Source: Harmothoe impar
Taxonomy: Eukaryota; Annelida; Polychaeta; Phyllodocida; Polynoidae
Assembly: GCA_947462335.1 (NCBI GenBank)
Contig: OX381715.1
Location: 39,098,650 to 39,162,649, forward strand
Reading direction: 5' to 3'
Length of the DNA: 64,000 nt
Below, piece by piece: positions 43,760 through 55,194 of this stretch (the first letter of the stretch is position 1; every line of letters starts with the position of its first letter). A program made the translations under genes and the position numbers. Under the pieces are notes generated by a model. It saw only the letters and a list, made by a program, of their open reading frames with translations, did no database searches and had not been told where the DNA came from.

Positions 43760-43880
43760 AATAATATATGAATATGACCGCACAAGGGTTGTGTATTGAT
43801 GAATAACGACCGAGGGGCGTAGCTCCTAGGTTGTTATTCATCTATACACAGCCCGAGTGCGGTCATATTCATATATTATT
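43760..43880. mobile_element. foldback (palindromic) element P3
   Basis: A 48-bp arm at 43760-43807 pairs with 43833-43880 with about four mismatches (atatgaatatgaccgcac / gtgcggtcatattcatat). The centre is gaccgaggggcgtagctcctagg. It is followed by tttatt and by cgccattttga, as after P2. Confidence 0.85.
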
Positions 43881-43884
43881 TCGT

Positions 43885-44490
43885 TTATTATATGATTATT
43901 CCATTCAAATGTCTTTAATTATCTTAAATTCGTCCTAATTTCGCCATTTTGAAGGATATTTACAAAGAGTATCTCCAGCAAGGAAGCCGCCATGTTGTGG
44001 AAATCTTCAGTGGAGGAGGTAAGGATCAAGGAACTAGGCGCAGGGAGCGGTCATTATTTTGTTACGCTGCTTTCGCCAGGTTAAAGAATACAACTGTACT
44101 CCCGCGTCGCCACCTGCCGTTTTGGTTACTAACCGCTCCCCTGTATAATTCAATAAAGGCAGCGTTTCCCTACCCTTGTACTATGGCCAGAGATGAATGG
44201 GTGCCAGTGTGTGCGCCTCATACACCAAGGGTCCCCGGATCGAATCTGGCTGGAAACGAATTATTTTTAAAGGGCCTATATGTATGTGAAAAAAAATTCC
44301 TAGAATTATTTTAATGAAAGGGTAAATAAAGTCAAACTTCTACCTTTATAGTAAAAAAGAAATTAGAAAAAAATATTGATTTTCAAAGAAATTATACCAA
44401 AAAATGCCTTTTCTTCTGTAACTCGGTAAATAACGGTCCTACAGGGCTGGAAATCCGCCTGTAGACTCCTTGTTTCGCCACCTCCCTCTA
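43885..44490. other. non-coding stretch after foldback P3
   Basis: The 121-codon frame 43949-44314 has no recognisable domain. ggatcgaatctgg near 44238 resembles a box B; no matching tRNA fold is convincing. Confidence 0.4.
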
Positions 44491-44492
44491 CC

Positions 44493-44560
44493 AGGGCCTC
44501 CACGGCAAGGTGGTTAGCGCGTCGGACTTCAAGTCTTGATGTAGCGTGTTTGAGTCTCCA
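44493..44560 (+). repeat. tRNA-like SINE head, decayed
   Basis: A box-A-like aggtggttagcgcg is followed about 35 bases later by a box-B-like gtttgagtctc. Stems are too mismatched for a working tRNA. It is likely the remnant of a tRNA-derived SINE. Confidence 0.4.
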
Positions 44561-44879
44561 TGAAACCTCAGATTTTATGGCTGACGATATTCCAAATCGT
44601 TCTGATATCCATTCCCATTCAGAATGGTTCTGATATTCACTTCCCCATTCAGAATCGTTCTGATATCCAGAATATCAGAACAATTTCACCTCCCCAAGTG
44701 TGCGGTATGCACCAATATCAAAACGGGCATATCACCAAAAAAGCACAATCAGAGCCCAGATCGTATAATAAGATGGAATATGACTTCATCTAGTGCAATA
44801 ATGGACTTTCTACATCTGTTGCATTATGCATAAAAACTATGCCTAAATGTGACCACCCATGCCAATACATGCCTTATGG

Positions 44880-45840
44880 GTCTGAAAATCGATTTTCTTT
44901 TTTTGGTCTATTCTCAAAGAGGACTGTTCTGGCTTTCCAAAACAGGCTTAATCTTAAGAATTTGACTAGTATTTGCTGATATATGAGGCCTTTTATGAGC
45001 ATAAGGTGTTCTGTACTGCTGCCAAAAAACACTTTTTGACACTCGTTGAGACTTGATACCAGATTAACTCAAACATTTTCTCTCATTTGGCCAGACAAAA
45101 TGGCACACATACGCAAGGCGTTGCATTTTAACCAGGAAGGCAACTATAAATCCATTTGACAAGAGACATGCTTAGGATCACCACTCTCCACAAATTGGTC
45201 AACATAACAGGCCATTAGCCCTTGTGACTGGCTTTCATTTGCACCCACTCCCATGTCTCTAACCCTAGCGGTTCACGATCTAGAATTTAATGTGTTCTAG
45301 GCCATTCAAGTTTGTGAAGAAAATTCACTGCCTCTCGCAAATATTTAAAATGAAATAGCTCAGCAACCCCTGGTCAGATTGACTTGATTCTTGAAGCATT
45401 TGAAAGCTAAACTTGGGCTCCTCATAACTAGCTACATGTAGAAGAGCATATCCAAAGGGGGGGGGGGGTAAGCAGATGGACGGGGGGGTACGATCCAAAG
45501 TGGAGGGAAAAGAAATTATCCTTTTCTGAGCCTTTTGGCACAGACCCATAAGCCCCAAAGTCACTGGTCGGGTCACACTTATTTTTAGTCATCAGCAAAT
45601 GGGAGCAGTAAGAAGGGGAGAGAAGCTACTTGCTGCTTATGCTTCATGAAGCAGATGGCCTAGGCTTTCCAGAACTGGTTTAATTGTGAGAATCGGTTGA
45701 ATATTCAGTGATTTATGAGGCTAAACGCGAACTTTAGGCACACATTCTTTTCCTCGTGAAGTTTAAACAGCCTTTTCTGGGCTTTTAGGCACAGACCCAT
45801 AAGCATTAAAGTTGCTGGTTGGGTCACAAAATGTTTAGCG
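44880..45840 (+). repeat. local degenerate duplications
   Basis: ctggctttccaaaacaggcttaat (44930) recurs as aggctttccagaactggtttaat (45663). ttttctgagccttttggcacagacccataag (45524) recurs as ttttctgggcttttaggcacagacccataag (45772). A G-run lies near 45460. No gene. Confidence 0.7.
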
Positions 45841-46039
45841 CTCAGGGATCTGGTGTGAAAGAACCTGCTAGAAATGGTGAACATGTATTTTGATATAGCC
45901 AGACATGATTACCAAAGTAGAAATACTTACAGGAGCTGTTTAAAAGGTGTAAACAATTCTCACGCAGAATTGGTTGAATTGTAATCCTCTTAGTACTTTG
46001 CAGCACAACTCCTCTGCCATGTAGAAGCAGACACAGGGT

Positions 46040-46290
46040 AGTGATTGCACGATTTAATCACCACAGCACGCCCGCCTGTAGGGAAACGTATTTAGGTAAA
46101 CTGCATTATCTGAGATGAGTAACTGATGGAGACTGCTTTATCATTGATGGCCATGCCTGATAGCTTTGTATACTGGCTGATTGGAAATACAATACAGGCT
46201 GTGGTATTTTTCATAGCAGGCCATTCATAAGAGCTAACACAGACCTTTGGAGGAAGCATAAGTTCTTTGTTACAAAATACCACTGGTCTA
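46040..46290 (+). repeat. dispersed block eta, copy 2
   Basis: Colinear with 25470-25720. Confidence 0.75.
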
Positions 46291-46925
46291 GATACCAGGG
46301 AGAAAATCTAGATCTAGGACAGTTACCCAGCTAACACTAAAACATTTTCCAAACGTTTGCAAACGTTTTGGAGGAAAAGCTTCATCTTAATATTATGAAA
46401 CTACCATATAGGAATTACAACAGCTGGTTTTCCTCCAAAACGTTAGCTGTCACTGACGACAATTCAGGACTACTACGTGAATAAAGTCCCATATTGTACA
46501 CCTTAAACCCTACCTTCTAAGTCAACAACACCAGACCAGAATCCTGCCTGTGACAGATCAATACCTAATCTTGGTACACAGTTGAGACTATTGGCTGTCC
46601 CCTGTAACTGCCACTAAACACATATCTGTCTGTACATGTCAATAACATCTGTGCAATGTTTGATCTGACATTATGAACCATATCCCAGCCTTGGTATTGG
46701 TGGATGCCTGCCAAATCATCTGTTATAGAATAATGAACACGCCCATGCAGGGTAAAAAGGATGAAAATGACAATATTTTCTCTAGTCCAATTTGTAGAAA
46801 CTTCATTTATTGGCCTTTTATAATTAAGTTGGACATAAGTAAGACTTGCCCTAGGTCTACATTGTAATGTTCAGGATAAGTAAAATAATTTAAATTTCAA
46901 ATTCATGTCTGGTCAAAAAGCAAAC
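46291..46925. other. non-coding stretch with small inverted words
   Basis: gcaaacgttttggagga at about 46360-46375 has its complement tcctccaaaacgtt at about 46430-46443, a possible hairpin. No gene. Confidence 0.45.
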
Positions 46926-46929
46926 AAAT

Positions 46930-47215
46930 AACTTTGACAACTCGGCACACATTGTTCTTTCCTTCACTTCAAAGTCAGTATTCATACATGTACCTCAATA
47001 AAGAACTGAGCGCTGACTGAGTGGCATCACATCTCTGAGTGCCCTGACAATGACCTGTCTTAAGATCAAAGACTCAGAGTGGAGGGATAAGAGGGTGTCA
47101 TTGTTAAAGGGATCAATCAGGAGAGGAGTGGCTTGGTACTGTTGTGGAACAAAGAGAGTGTGGATGATTGACCTACTGATATAATTATAGGACACGAGGG
47201 AGTATGGCATGGAAG
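46930..47215 (-). repeat. inverted repeat pair member, partner 52855-53140
   Basis: The reverse complement aligns with 52855-53140 throughout (ccatactccct, tatcaa/accattcctctcctgat, ccctttaacaatgacaccctcttatccctcca, ctcagagatgtgatg, gtacatgtatga). Both copies keep an open frame giving similar 71- and 85-residue peptides, but similarity continues equally outside the frame, so I do not call a gene. Confidence 0.75.
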
Positions 47216-48060
47216 AGAGCTCACCCTGTTCCTAATGTCTTATAATCCTCCTTCGATACTTCCCATTATCTGACGCCTCCATTCCCAATTACCAACTGGA
47301 TTGACTGGTTGGCATCAATAATACATACAAACTGATACAGCTTGAGGTATATCTTCATGGAAAATGATACCTCTTCTTTACATGATATAAACTGCAGTGG
47401 CAGGAATGAATAAATAAAATCAATTCATAGAAAATTTGTCTTCCAACAAAGTATTCACAATGTTATAGCATTCACATTACTTAACCATTGAATCTGACTG
47501 ATGCCCTGTTGATAAAATGTAAGTTGATACCCTATGGCTGTACAGTATATCAAATGCCCAAGCTATTCCATATATAAGGTACAATCCCTACTACTAGGCC
47601 ACTGGCAGATCATAAACCTATAAACTTGCTGAGCTGTATTAGAACCTGTCCCATATTGCTGATTCAGCACATTTGGTGTCTGGTGTATGAGCTCTCTTGG
47701 AGTCAATCCCCAGGCTATACTAATGTGGTTTTCATAAATACCCAGCAAACTGGGGCGAGGAAGGGTGAGACTAGTGCTGACCAAGGATGGGGTGGGTTAA
47801 GAGGTTCACATGAGCATGCAAAGTGCTGTAGTGGTGCAAAGTGGATATTTTGCAGACTTTCGTGATAATTTGTGTTTGATAGTGTGAAGTTGAAATGTAA
47901 GCCATATGTGAATCATATGAACATTATGTAGGAAAATTAGCATTAAGCCTTGAGGCCTCCATCCTTAAATGACTGTACAGTATGTTTTTTGTTGTGTTGC
48001 CATCAAAATGATATGCCGCCATCACACTAATTTGTTTAGTGCTATCTAGCATAATTGAGT
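47216..48060. other. non-coding stretch
   Basis: Nothing recognised. Confidence 0.4.
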
Positions 48061-48064
48061 GCAT

Positions 48065-49145
48065 TTATCACTTCTTTGTTTTTCTGCCTCTTTCCCCTCA
48101 TGGAGGCACAAAAGGAGCTAAAAATTCCGCTTTACTGGACATCATCATCGTTATTGCTAATTATAAGTTATCTTAAAGCATTGTAAAGATAGGTGTTCTT
48201 TTCTGTCAACTTGAAACCTTATCCCCTATGTTGTCCTAGAAAGCTGAAGCAGTGCTGCATGATTCAAACTTCTGCATCGAGGGTTCTTCTTGAAGGTACT
48301 TTGAGTTCCAAATGGTAAAATACATAGAAGGGGAAAATACCCTCGTACTTTGAGTTCCAATTTTTCGTTCATGGCCATAATTCACTTGGAATAATTGGGA
48401 ATGCATTTTCTTGAACATTATGACAAGTAAACAATTATTGTCCTCTCTCAAGCACCTGGATACTATAGATTTGTACCTCTAGATCTATTGTATTGCTAAC
48501 ACTGAATGCAGCAAATCATAAATGTATTAGTTCAAGTTGTTGTTTAACCTGAGATCATTATCTCTCAATATCTGAAAGGAGGTACCTTTCACTATGTCTA
48601 TCAATCAGCGTAGTGACTCTTCTACTCTTCTTTGGAAAGCTTTATCCATTTTAACCTGAATAATAAAGGTCACTTGAATAACATTAATAACTAATAACCA
48701 TAGACAGCCATCAGTTACCACAGCTTGCCCACCCATTAAATTAGTTTATTAACACTGTTTTTAATAGTTTAAAAAACTAGAAGTTATTTTTAATTGGCGG
48801 TCATTGGCGGTCAATAATCATATCAGTCTGGGAACAGGTCTAGGATTTCACTGAGGAGATACATGTTCAAAATGATTTAAAGACGTCCTGCAGTAACATT
48901 TAAGCTGATTGAGGATCCCAGTGTTAGGACACAAGTAGGAGCAGGAGTGTTAAACTGGAGTAGTTCCCAGGAGAGGGCTTTGCAGTGGGAGCAGGCATGA
49001 GCTGATACTCATGTATATATTATGAAGACAGTCTCCTACTTTCCTCCTTCAGTTCGAACATGATGTTACTCACTGCTTCCCAATATAATACGGCCTGTGT
49101 TGCAGCATCAAAACATCTTCTTGTAAATCACTGAATAGTCTGTTT
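48065..49145 (+). repeat. blocks theta and beta, copy B
   Basis: theta (48065-48185) matches 22500-22620; beta (48925-49145) matches 28310-28500 and 56565-56790 (aggatcccagtgt, ggagcaggagtgtta, tttcctccttc, tgttgcagcatc.aaa). Confidence 0.8.
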
Positions 49146-49149
49146 GCAA

Positions 49150-49710
49150 AACTACCTTGTACACAGTACAGATAACCTGTCATTGAATGACCTGTATACA
49201 GTCTCTAGTATTTGGGTTTGCTTTACACAGTCAAATTGGTACCAGTAGTTATGTTTATAGAGCAGATATCCAGTTCAGGTACTCAAACCATATTAGGACT
49301 GGATAACCATACTGCTATAAGGCACTCAGCTTCACCTCAGGCCTTAGACATGGACAACCAGCCCTCACGCTTGCCTATACATTGGTTATTCCCAAATTGA
49401 TAGGCATTCATTGGACATGGTACCTCCAATTCAGTTGGAGATTAGAGTTGTCCTCATAATAACTAATGTGGTAGGTATCCTATGTAGTAAAGATGGTATG
49501 GTAGATACCATTAAGGCTATGACATGTTCAGTAAATTTAAGGTAAGTGTAATTGCACTTGAACTGTTGAATGTGATATGACATTTCTGGTAAATTTAAGG
49601 TAAACCATTGCATGTTCTGAACGGCTTTGCCACTACCTTTCTAGTATATTTGCGTAAACTTTAATCTGCTTATATTGGAATTTTCATGCAGCAATTTAAT
49701 TACTTTCAGT
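49150..49710. other. non-coding stretch
   Basis: Nothing recognised apart from a short local repeat (gtaaatttaaggtaa near 49530 and 49590). Confidence 0.4.
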
Positions 49711-49714
49711 TCCA

Positions 49715-51000
49715 ATAGCTAATTATTAGAATGCTGAGATAGGTCCCAGCAATACCATTGCAGTTCCCAAAGCTAGGAGTTGTTTTTATCACCATAGATA
49801 TCCTTCACTAATCGACTGGTGAGATAGGCCCCTGCAATAGCACTATACAAGACCATCATGGATCTACAATCAGCCTGGCAGTGACAGCCCCAATATGCAC
49901 TCATAGTGGAGAGCTACTCAAACCGCTGACTGGTACCAGCACTTTGCTGATGATGTACCCTCTATGCTACAGAGAGATTGTGATCTTCATACTAACATTC
50001 ATATCTTTTGCATAACTTGTGGGATTTTCTATTTGGTTAGCCCAAGAGGGGGCACTAGCAATATGAAAGGCTAAAAGTGTGTATTTTGGCAATCAGTAAA
50101 GCAAAATATTTAAGTTATTCTCAAATGAGTTTTAGGTTTATGTCCTCTCCTGCAGGGGTCCCACCACATAACCAATATGATACTGATTAAGAGTGTCTGC
50201 CGTCTTCAACAGCAGCACTGTAAGCTGCTTGATGGGAGCAGGGTGTGCAAAGTTATGTCTCCATGCCTTGGCTCTTCACCATGTGTTTTAATATCTAGGC
50301 TATACATCATTTATTTTCCATCCTGGTGTAAAGTGCATTTTAGTCAGGCTTATGATGCATTAAGGGTGGCAGATGGGAATAATGAGGAAATGGTCTGATT
50401 CAACTTGGATTTTAAGCAGATGAATAAAACATTGAGTATCAATGCATAGTGTCTCTCAGTTATGAGCGTATAGATCTGCCCCATTTTGAGGGGTGATGAT
50501 GCTATATGACTGTCTATGAAGGCTATGAGACACCTGGTTCAAGGTCTGCCCCTATCTGTATTGATTGGCAAGCCTGTAGTTTATACTCATCTGTAAACAA
50601 TCATGAACAAACAACAACTGTCTACTTACTTACTATATTATATTTCTGAAGGCCACAAAGTGCTCTCCATCATCGTTGGCCCCCTGTTATATCCTGTATC
50701 TATTTCACAAACCATCCCAGAGACGTTCCCTTCAATGACACAGCACAATAATATAACATCAAGGTCCTTGTGCAACACACACACACATTCAAACTAGTTG
50801 CATTATTGTTTTGCCTCTCAGATTTCTGTATTTTAAGCAGAGGCATTGACTGACTTCAAAGGCTGGTCTTGGAGCGGTGGACTGTTTAATGGAGCCCCTG
50901 GTGCGTACAGCCTGCTGAATATGAATCATGGTGAATGGAGAGGGTGTTGTATCCATGCTCTATTTGGACTAATGCTGCTTTAAAGGACCCTGTTGGTTTT
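49715..51000 (+). repeat. blocks lambda, gamma, alpha1, copy B
   Basis: lambda (49715-49945) matches 63830-64000, notably atcagcctggcagtgacagc and tatgcactcatagtgg. gamma (50190-50530) and alpha1 (50765-51000) match copies A and C in the same order. Confidence 0.8.
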
Positions 51001-51004
51001 GTAT

Positions 51005-52220
51005 CAATACTGAACATACTGAACATCTCCATAAACTTGTGAACATGGAGGTTACTTATAGTAAGGTTTGCACCTTACATGGAGCAGCTTGGACATTTAA
51101 TATCCTGTACATCAGTTAAAATAGCCACTAATGCTCCAGTCACTAAGAAAGGGCCAGTGGAATACACCTACTTTGCCTCTCTAGTATAAAGACATGAATT
51201 GGCTGTGAAGGATTTTCTTTTGTTCCAGGAAATTAATACACACATATTTAGTCTAAATATGAGGTAAAATATCTAAAATAGTTGAGCAATCTATTTTTTC
51301 TCATTAAAAATTGGTGGAAAAGTGTCATTGTTGTGTAAATACCAATAAATCAGGGAGAATTGAACACTCATCAATAATTTATAGAAACCATCAATTATTG
51401 GTCAATGTTTCATTATGTTTGATAATTCAGGATAAATCCTACAAATGGCGGCCATTTTGAGAAACCTGGCCTCAAAAATCGTGATTGTGTCATACCTTTC
51501 ACATAGAACAGCTTTTATCACACTCTTAGACTCTTATTACAACAATGGACACATATTCTCTTAAGGGGACACCAATCCGTACTGTTATCAACATCACTGT
51601 CAGCATTAATTTAATTTAATTTTTTATTGCAAGTAAATTTTCATCTTTTTGGTACGTTTGATCATGTTATACAAGTAATGGGGTGAAGCATCCATTTTGA
51701 ACCAAATGGCAAAAAAAACTAAAGTTCTACTGAATGGATCTTTTTTGGAGACGGTCACCAGACTAGATACAATACACCAAATTGTCTCATTTGAAAGATA
51801 TAATTTGGTTTCTGAAATACCCTTCCTGATACATTTAGCTAAACAGAGTCAATCTGGTTGCCATGGCGACTTTGCCTGGTGAAAGAGTGAATATTTTGAA
51901 ACGTTTTTCTATGATGAAAGATTCAAATTCTATTATGTCTTGGCTACAAATTGGTATCAAAACGTCCTTTGTGTGCCATTTGGTCACTAAATAAATGACA
52001 TTTCACTAAAAGATGTAGTTGAAGTTTAAAGATTTTACCTAATCTTCATGGCTATTAATAATACAATGCATCTAAACCTGATTTATTGGGGTGACAAAGG
52101 GGTATAGTGGTATAGCCTCTATTCTGAGTGACAGCTTCTCTATCCCAGAAGCCACTTTCTGTCCATAAATTATGGCTACCATATATTCCATTATGCATCA
52201 TTAGTTTCTATGGTTAAGGT
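51005..52220. other. non-coding stretch
   Basis: No gene. An X-box-like gttgccatggcgac occurs at 51857-51870. Confidence 0.4.
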
Positions 52221-52224
52221 GGTA

Positions 52225-52558
52225 TCAGGGCAAATAGCCCCATGGACTTTCAGCCCCCTGACTTCTGGCCCCCTGACAATTAGCCCTGAGGATTTAAGGC
52301 CAGCGGACATTCAGCCACCTGACCTGCAGCACCCGGACAAGAGGCCACTTGTTATCTCAATTCTATTCTAATGCCCGTCAGATTATCTCAATTCTATCCT
52401 AATGCCCGCTAGATTCTAGATTGACATTCTATGCCCGCTAGATTCTAGTGCCCGTCAGATTTACATTCTATGCCCGCTAGATTCGAGTGCCCATCAGATT
52501 GACATTCTATGCCCGCTAGATTCTAGTGCCCGTCAGATTGACATTCTATGCCCGCTAT
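52225..52558 (+). repeat. minisatellite: decayed short repeat followed by a 39-bp array
   Basis: From about 52225 to 52350 a roughly 17-bp motif of the form gacnttcagccccct recurs imperfectly. From 52354 to 52558 a 39-bp unit (cattctatgcccgctaga, then ttctagtgcccgtcagat) repeats about 3.5 times with few differences, preceded by more diverged units. Confidence 0.85.
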
Positions 52559-52854
52559 AAAATTGTAAAGGTTTTTTTGGAAGACATTGATCTACAATAT
52601 TTCTATAAACTGATATTATTTATACAACTACAGTATGCAATGTGAATAGGTAGATGTATTTGGAAGTTGTATTTTCCATCGGGATATACAGCCTCTCACT
52701 GTTTCAGTAGGCATATGTATATAATTATTATAGATGCCAACTGGTCACTCCAGGTGGGAATAGGGAACAGAGGTGGGGGAAGATGAATAATGTAGTAGGA
52801 AGCTTAGGAAGCATTAGGACCATGGTGGCCTTATACTAGTCCAACTACGAGTCT

Positions 52855-53140
52855 TGTGCTCTCCATACTCCCTTGCTTGCTCCCATTACATCAGTCATTC
52901 CATCATCCACACTCTATCTGTCCCCCAACAGTATCAAACCATTCCTCTCCTGATGGATCCCTTTAACAATGACACCCTCTTATCCCTCCACTCTGAGTCT
53001 TTGATCTCAAAGCCCTTAACACAGCTCATTGTCAGGGCACTCAGAGATGTGATGTTGCTCAGAGCAGTCACTGCTCAGTTCTTGATAGTGCATATTTATG
53101 TACATGTATGAAAACTGACTTTGAAGTTTGAAGGAAAGAA
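52855..53140 (+). repeat. inverted repeat pair member, partner 46930-47215
   Basis: See the partner entry. This copy has a 9-bp length difference that keeps the frame. Confidence 0.75.
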
Positions 53141-53219
53141 AAAAGTATGCCGAGTTGCCAAGGTTATATATTTGATATTTGATGAGACAGGTTGTATGCA
53201 GAGAATTAATCTTAGATGT

Positions 53220-53276
53220 AAACGCCCCCCTCCAATACACCAACCCTCCCTCCTGTTGTTAAAAAATGACCACTCC
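53220..53276 (-). mobile_element. solo end of the GGGAGTGG MITE
   Basis: cctcctgttgttaaaaaatgaccactccct matches the right terminus of the element at 62010-62148 (broken here by position 53248 onwards); the other end is absent. A weaker copy is at 57490-57525. Confidence 0.6.
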
Positions 53277-53514
53277 CTTAGTGACCTCAAACGTGTAAAA
53301 CGATTGATGCCAGAGAATTTATCAATATAACAAAGATGCATCAATAATGTGTACTGTAAAGTAAAACCTATTGTCATTGGTTGGAGGTTGCCCCTTTTAA
53401 AATACAAATTAAACATATAATTATCTTTGTAAGCTACAGACATGCCCAAATGTGTTACCCTTTGACATTCCTCTTATTCACAAAAGAGCTACCTCAAACC
53501 TGTTAATAGATGTA

Positions 53515-53640
53515 ATTAGTCTAGTGAATTAGGCCTAAGGGAAATTTACTTTATTTCTGGATAAAAGTACCAAACTTGGTTTATAAGTAGATAGATATGT
53601 GTTATTGAATATTTTTCCTTGCTCCAGAAAAACACTGTCC
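53515..53640 (+). repeat. inverted repeat pair member, partner 56295-56420
   Basis: ttagtctagtgaatta, ctggataaaagt and tttttccttgctcca occur here, and their complements occur in reverse order at 56295-56420. Confidence 0.65.
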
Positions 53641-53644
53641 TGCA

Positions 53645-54205
53645 ACACCATTTTTGGGTCATTTTCCTGAAAAATGTGAAATATGACAAAAATAATTTCA
53701 TAAGTTAATCTTTTGCAGGTTTCTAGTGTTGAAGCCTAATAATATTGCCATAACAGACATTAATTGTCATAACTATGAAACAATTAGCCCTAAAAAAAGC
53801 AATATGGGTGCAAAATTAAAGCTGAAAGGCAAAACTAATTGTGACTTGTTGCTTTCACTTTTAATTGCTTTCATAAGCAGTCAATTGTACTTTTTTAACA
53901 TCTCCTATGTTTTAAGAGTACTTCAAAAGGTTTCCATTTATGTTATACCCCGTTATGGTAAGAAATTGGTAGTAGTCTATGTGGGAGATGTGATCAATCT
54001 AGAGGGATTGAGGATAGCAGATCACCACAAGTGAGATGCTGTGGCCACCGCAAATGAAGCGCAGTGGTGACATTTGTGGGGTTTGGGGTTATGCCCCCCC
54101 CCCTCCTAGAAAGTTTTGAATTTAAAGCTTTGAAATGGTACATTCTTATGAATATGGCACACTATGGTCACCATTCAATTTGCAAGCAGGGTATAACCAG
54201 CTTGG
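53645..54205. other. non-coding stretch
   Basis: A 102-codon plus-strand frame (53726-54034) has no recognisable motif; I cannot support it as a gene. Confidence 0.35.
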
Positions 54206-54210
54206 TACCC

Positions 54211-55189
54211 CAGGGGTAGACACTAATGCTTGCCCGGGAGCCAATGGCCCATACTTTTGGGTGCGGGCCCATAGTTTTCTCAAAAATTATATTCATATGG
54301 GCCCGGGTGGCCCCAGGAAATAGATGAAGAAAATTCTGTGAAATATTATCTGTATGTACATCATCATGTTATATGTCATTGAAAAGAAAGGATCACTGGA
54401 AACCAGCCATTATGGTATGGTTTTGATATGTTTTAACAACATAATACTTCTGATATTTGACCCATCTAGGGAAAAGACCCCTTCAGGCGATTTTTTTAGT
54501 TATAATTTTGGCCACCAGGGAGCATTTTATGAGCCAAATAATGTTAAGTACATGAAAAAAAATTCTAGAACCATTTTTTATGTAGAATACAATAATCTTC
54601 ATGAAATTATTCCATCTTTGATGCTAACATTCTATTTTTGAAATGCAAAAAGAACTTTTAATGAAGAATTAGCACATATTACAGTTTCTGGTTGCCATGG
54701 AAACCACCCCAGAAGCCGAAATTGGAGGTTATAATCCTAATTTCTTAAAAAATCCCATAAGTTACCCAAAACTGAAAACAGAACGCAAAAATTCCTTCTA
54801 GAACCAAATTTAGACTAATAAATTCCATTTTATTTGATTATTTCTTAATAAAAACGGTTTTTCATAACTATCATAATTTACTATGGGATACAATGCATTT
54901 AGAGCTTATTTACCATTTTCAGATAGTTATATGAACTCATGTTTGAAAAGGGATTCCAAAACAAGTACCAGGAACTTTTTAGCTCATGATGTCTCATTTT
55001 AAAGATTATGACACCAACTTCAATTATTAATTTCCCCCCTGGAGGGGTCTTTTCCCTCACCTGGTCACATATTCTCTTTAGGAAAGGGAAATGATAGTTG
55101 CGGGCCATTAGTTTTATATGCAGGCCCATAGACTTTTTACGCTACAGTCCCGGGTGGCCCATGGCTGAAAAAGTTAGTGTCTACCCCTG
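54211..55189. mobile_element. DNA transposon (MITE) with perfect 16-bp TIRs and taccc target duplication
   Basis: CAGGGGTAGACACTAA at 54211-54226 and its exact complement at 55174-55189, flanked on both sides by taccc (54206-54210, 55190-55194). The first and last parts also share gcccggg/cccgggtggc and gggcccatag words. The middle (54468-55057) is a second, nested MITE; without it the host element is about 390 bp. Confidence 0.85.
54468..55057 (+). mobile_element. MITE of the AGGGAAAAGACCCC family, nested
   Basis: A 20-bp terminus at 54468-54487 complements 55038-55057 at 19 of 20 positions. The interior is homologous to the inverted copy at 25870-26234 and contains gccaccagggagc (54511-54523) and the palindromic gttgccatggaaac (54691-54704). 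Non-coding. Confidence 0.85.
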
Positions 55190-55194
55190 TACCC

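Noticed and set aside
43949..44314. 121-codon plus-strand frame
   Set aside because: No recognisable domain, low-complexity composition, next to a foldback element; length is not exceptional for chance.
52354..52558. CRISPR array
   Set aside because: Units are contiguous 39-bp repeats without unique spacers, in animal-type DNA; this is a minisatellite.
53726..54034. 102-codon plus-strand frame with hydrophobic stretches
   Set aside because: No motif or homologue recognised and no conserved partner copy in the window; too weak to call.
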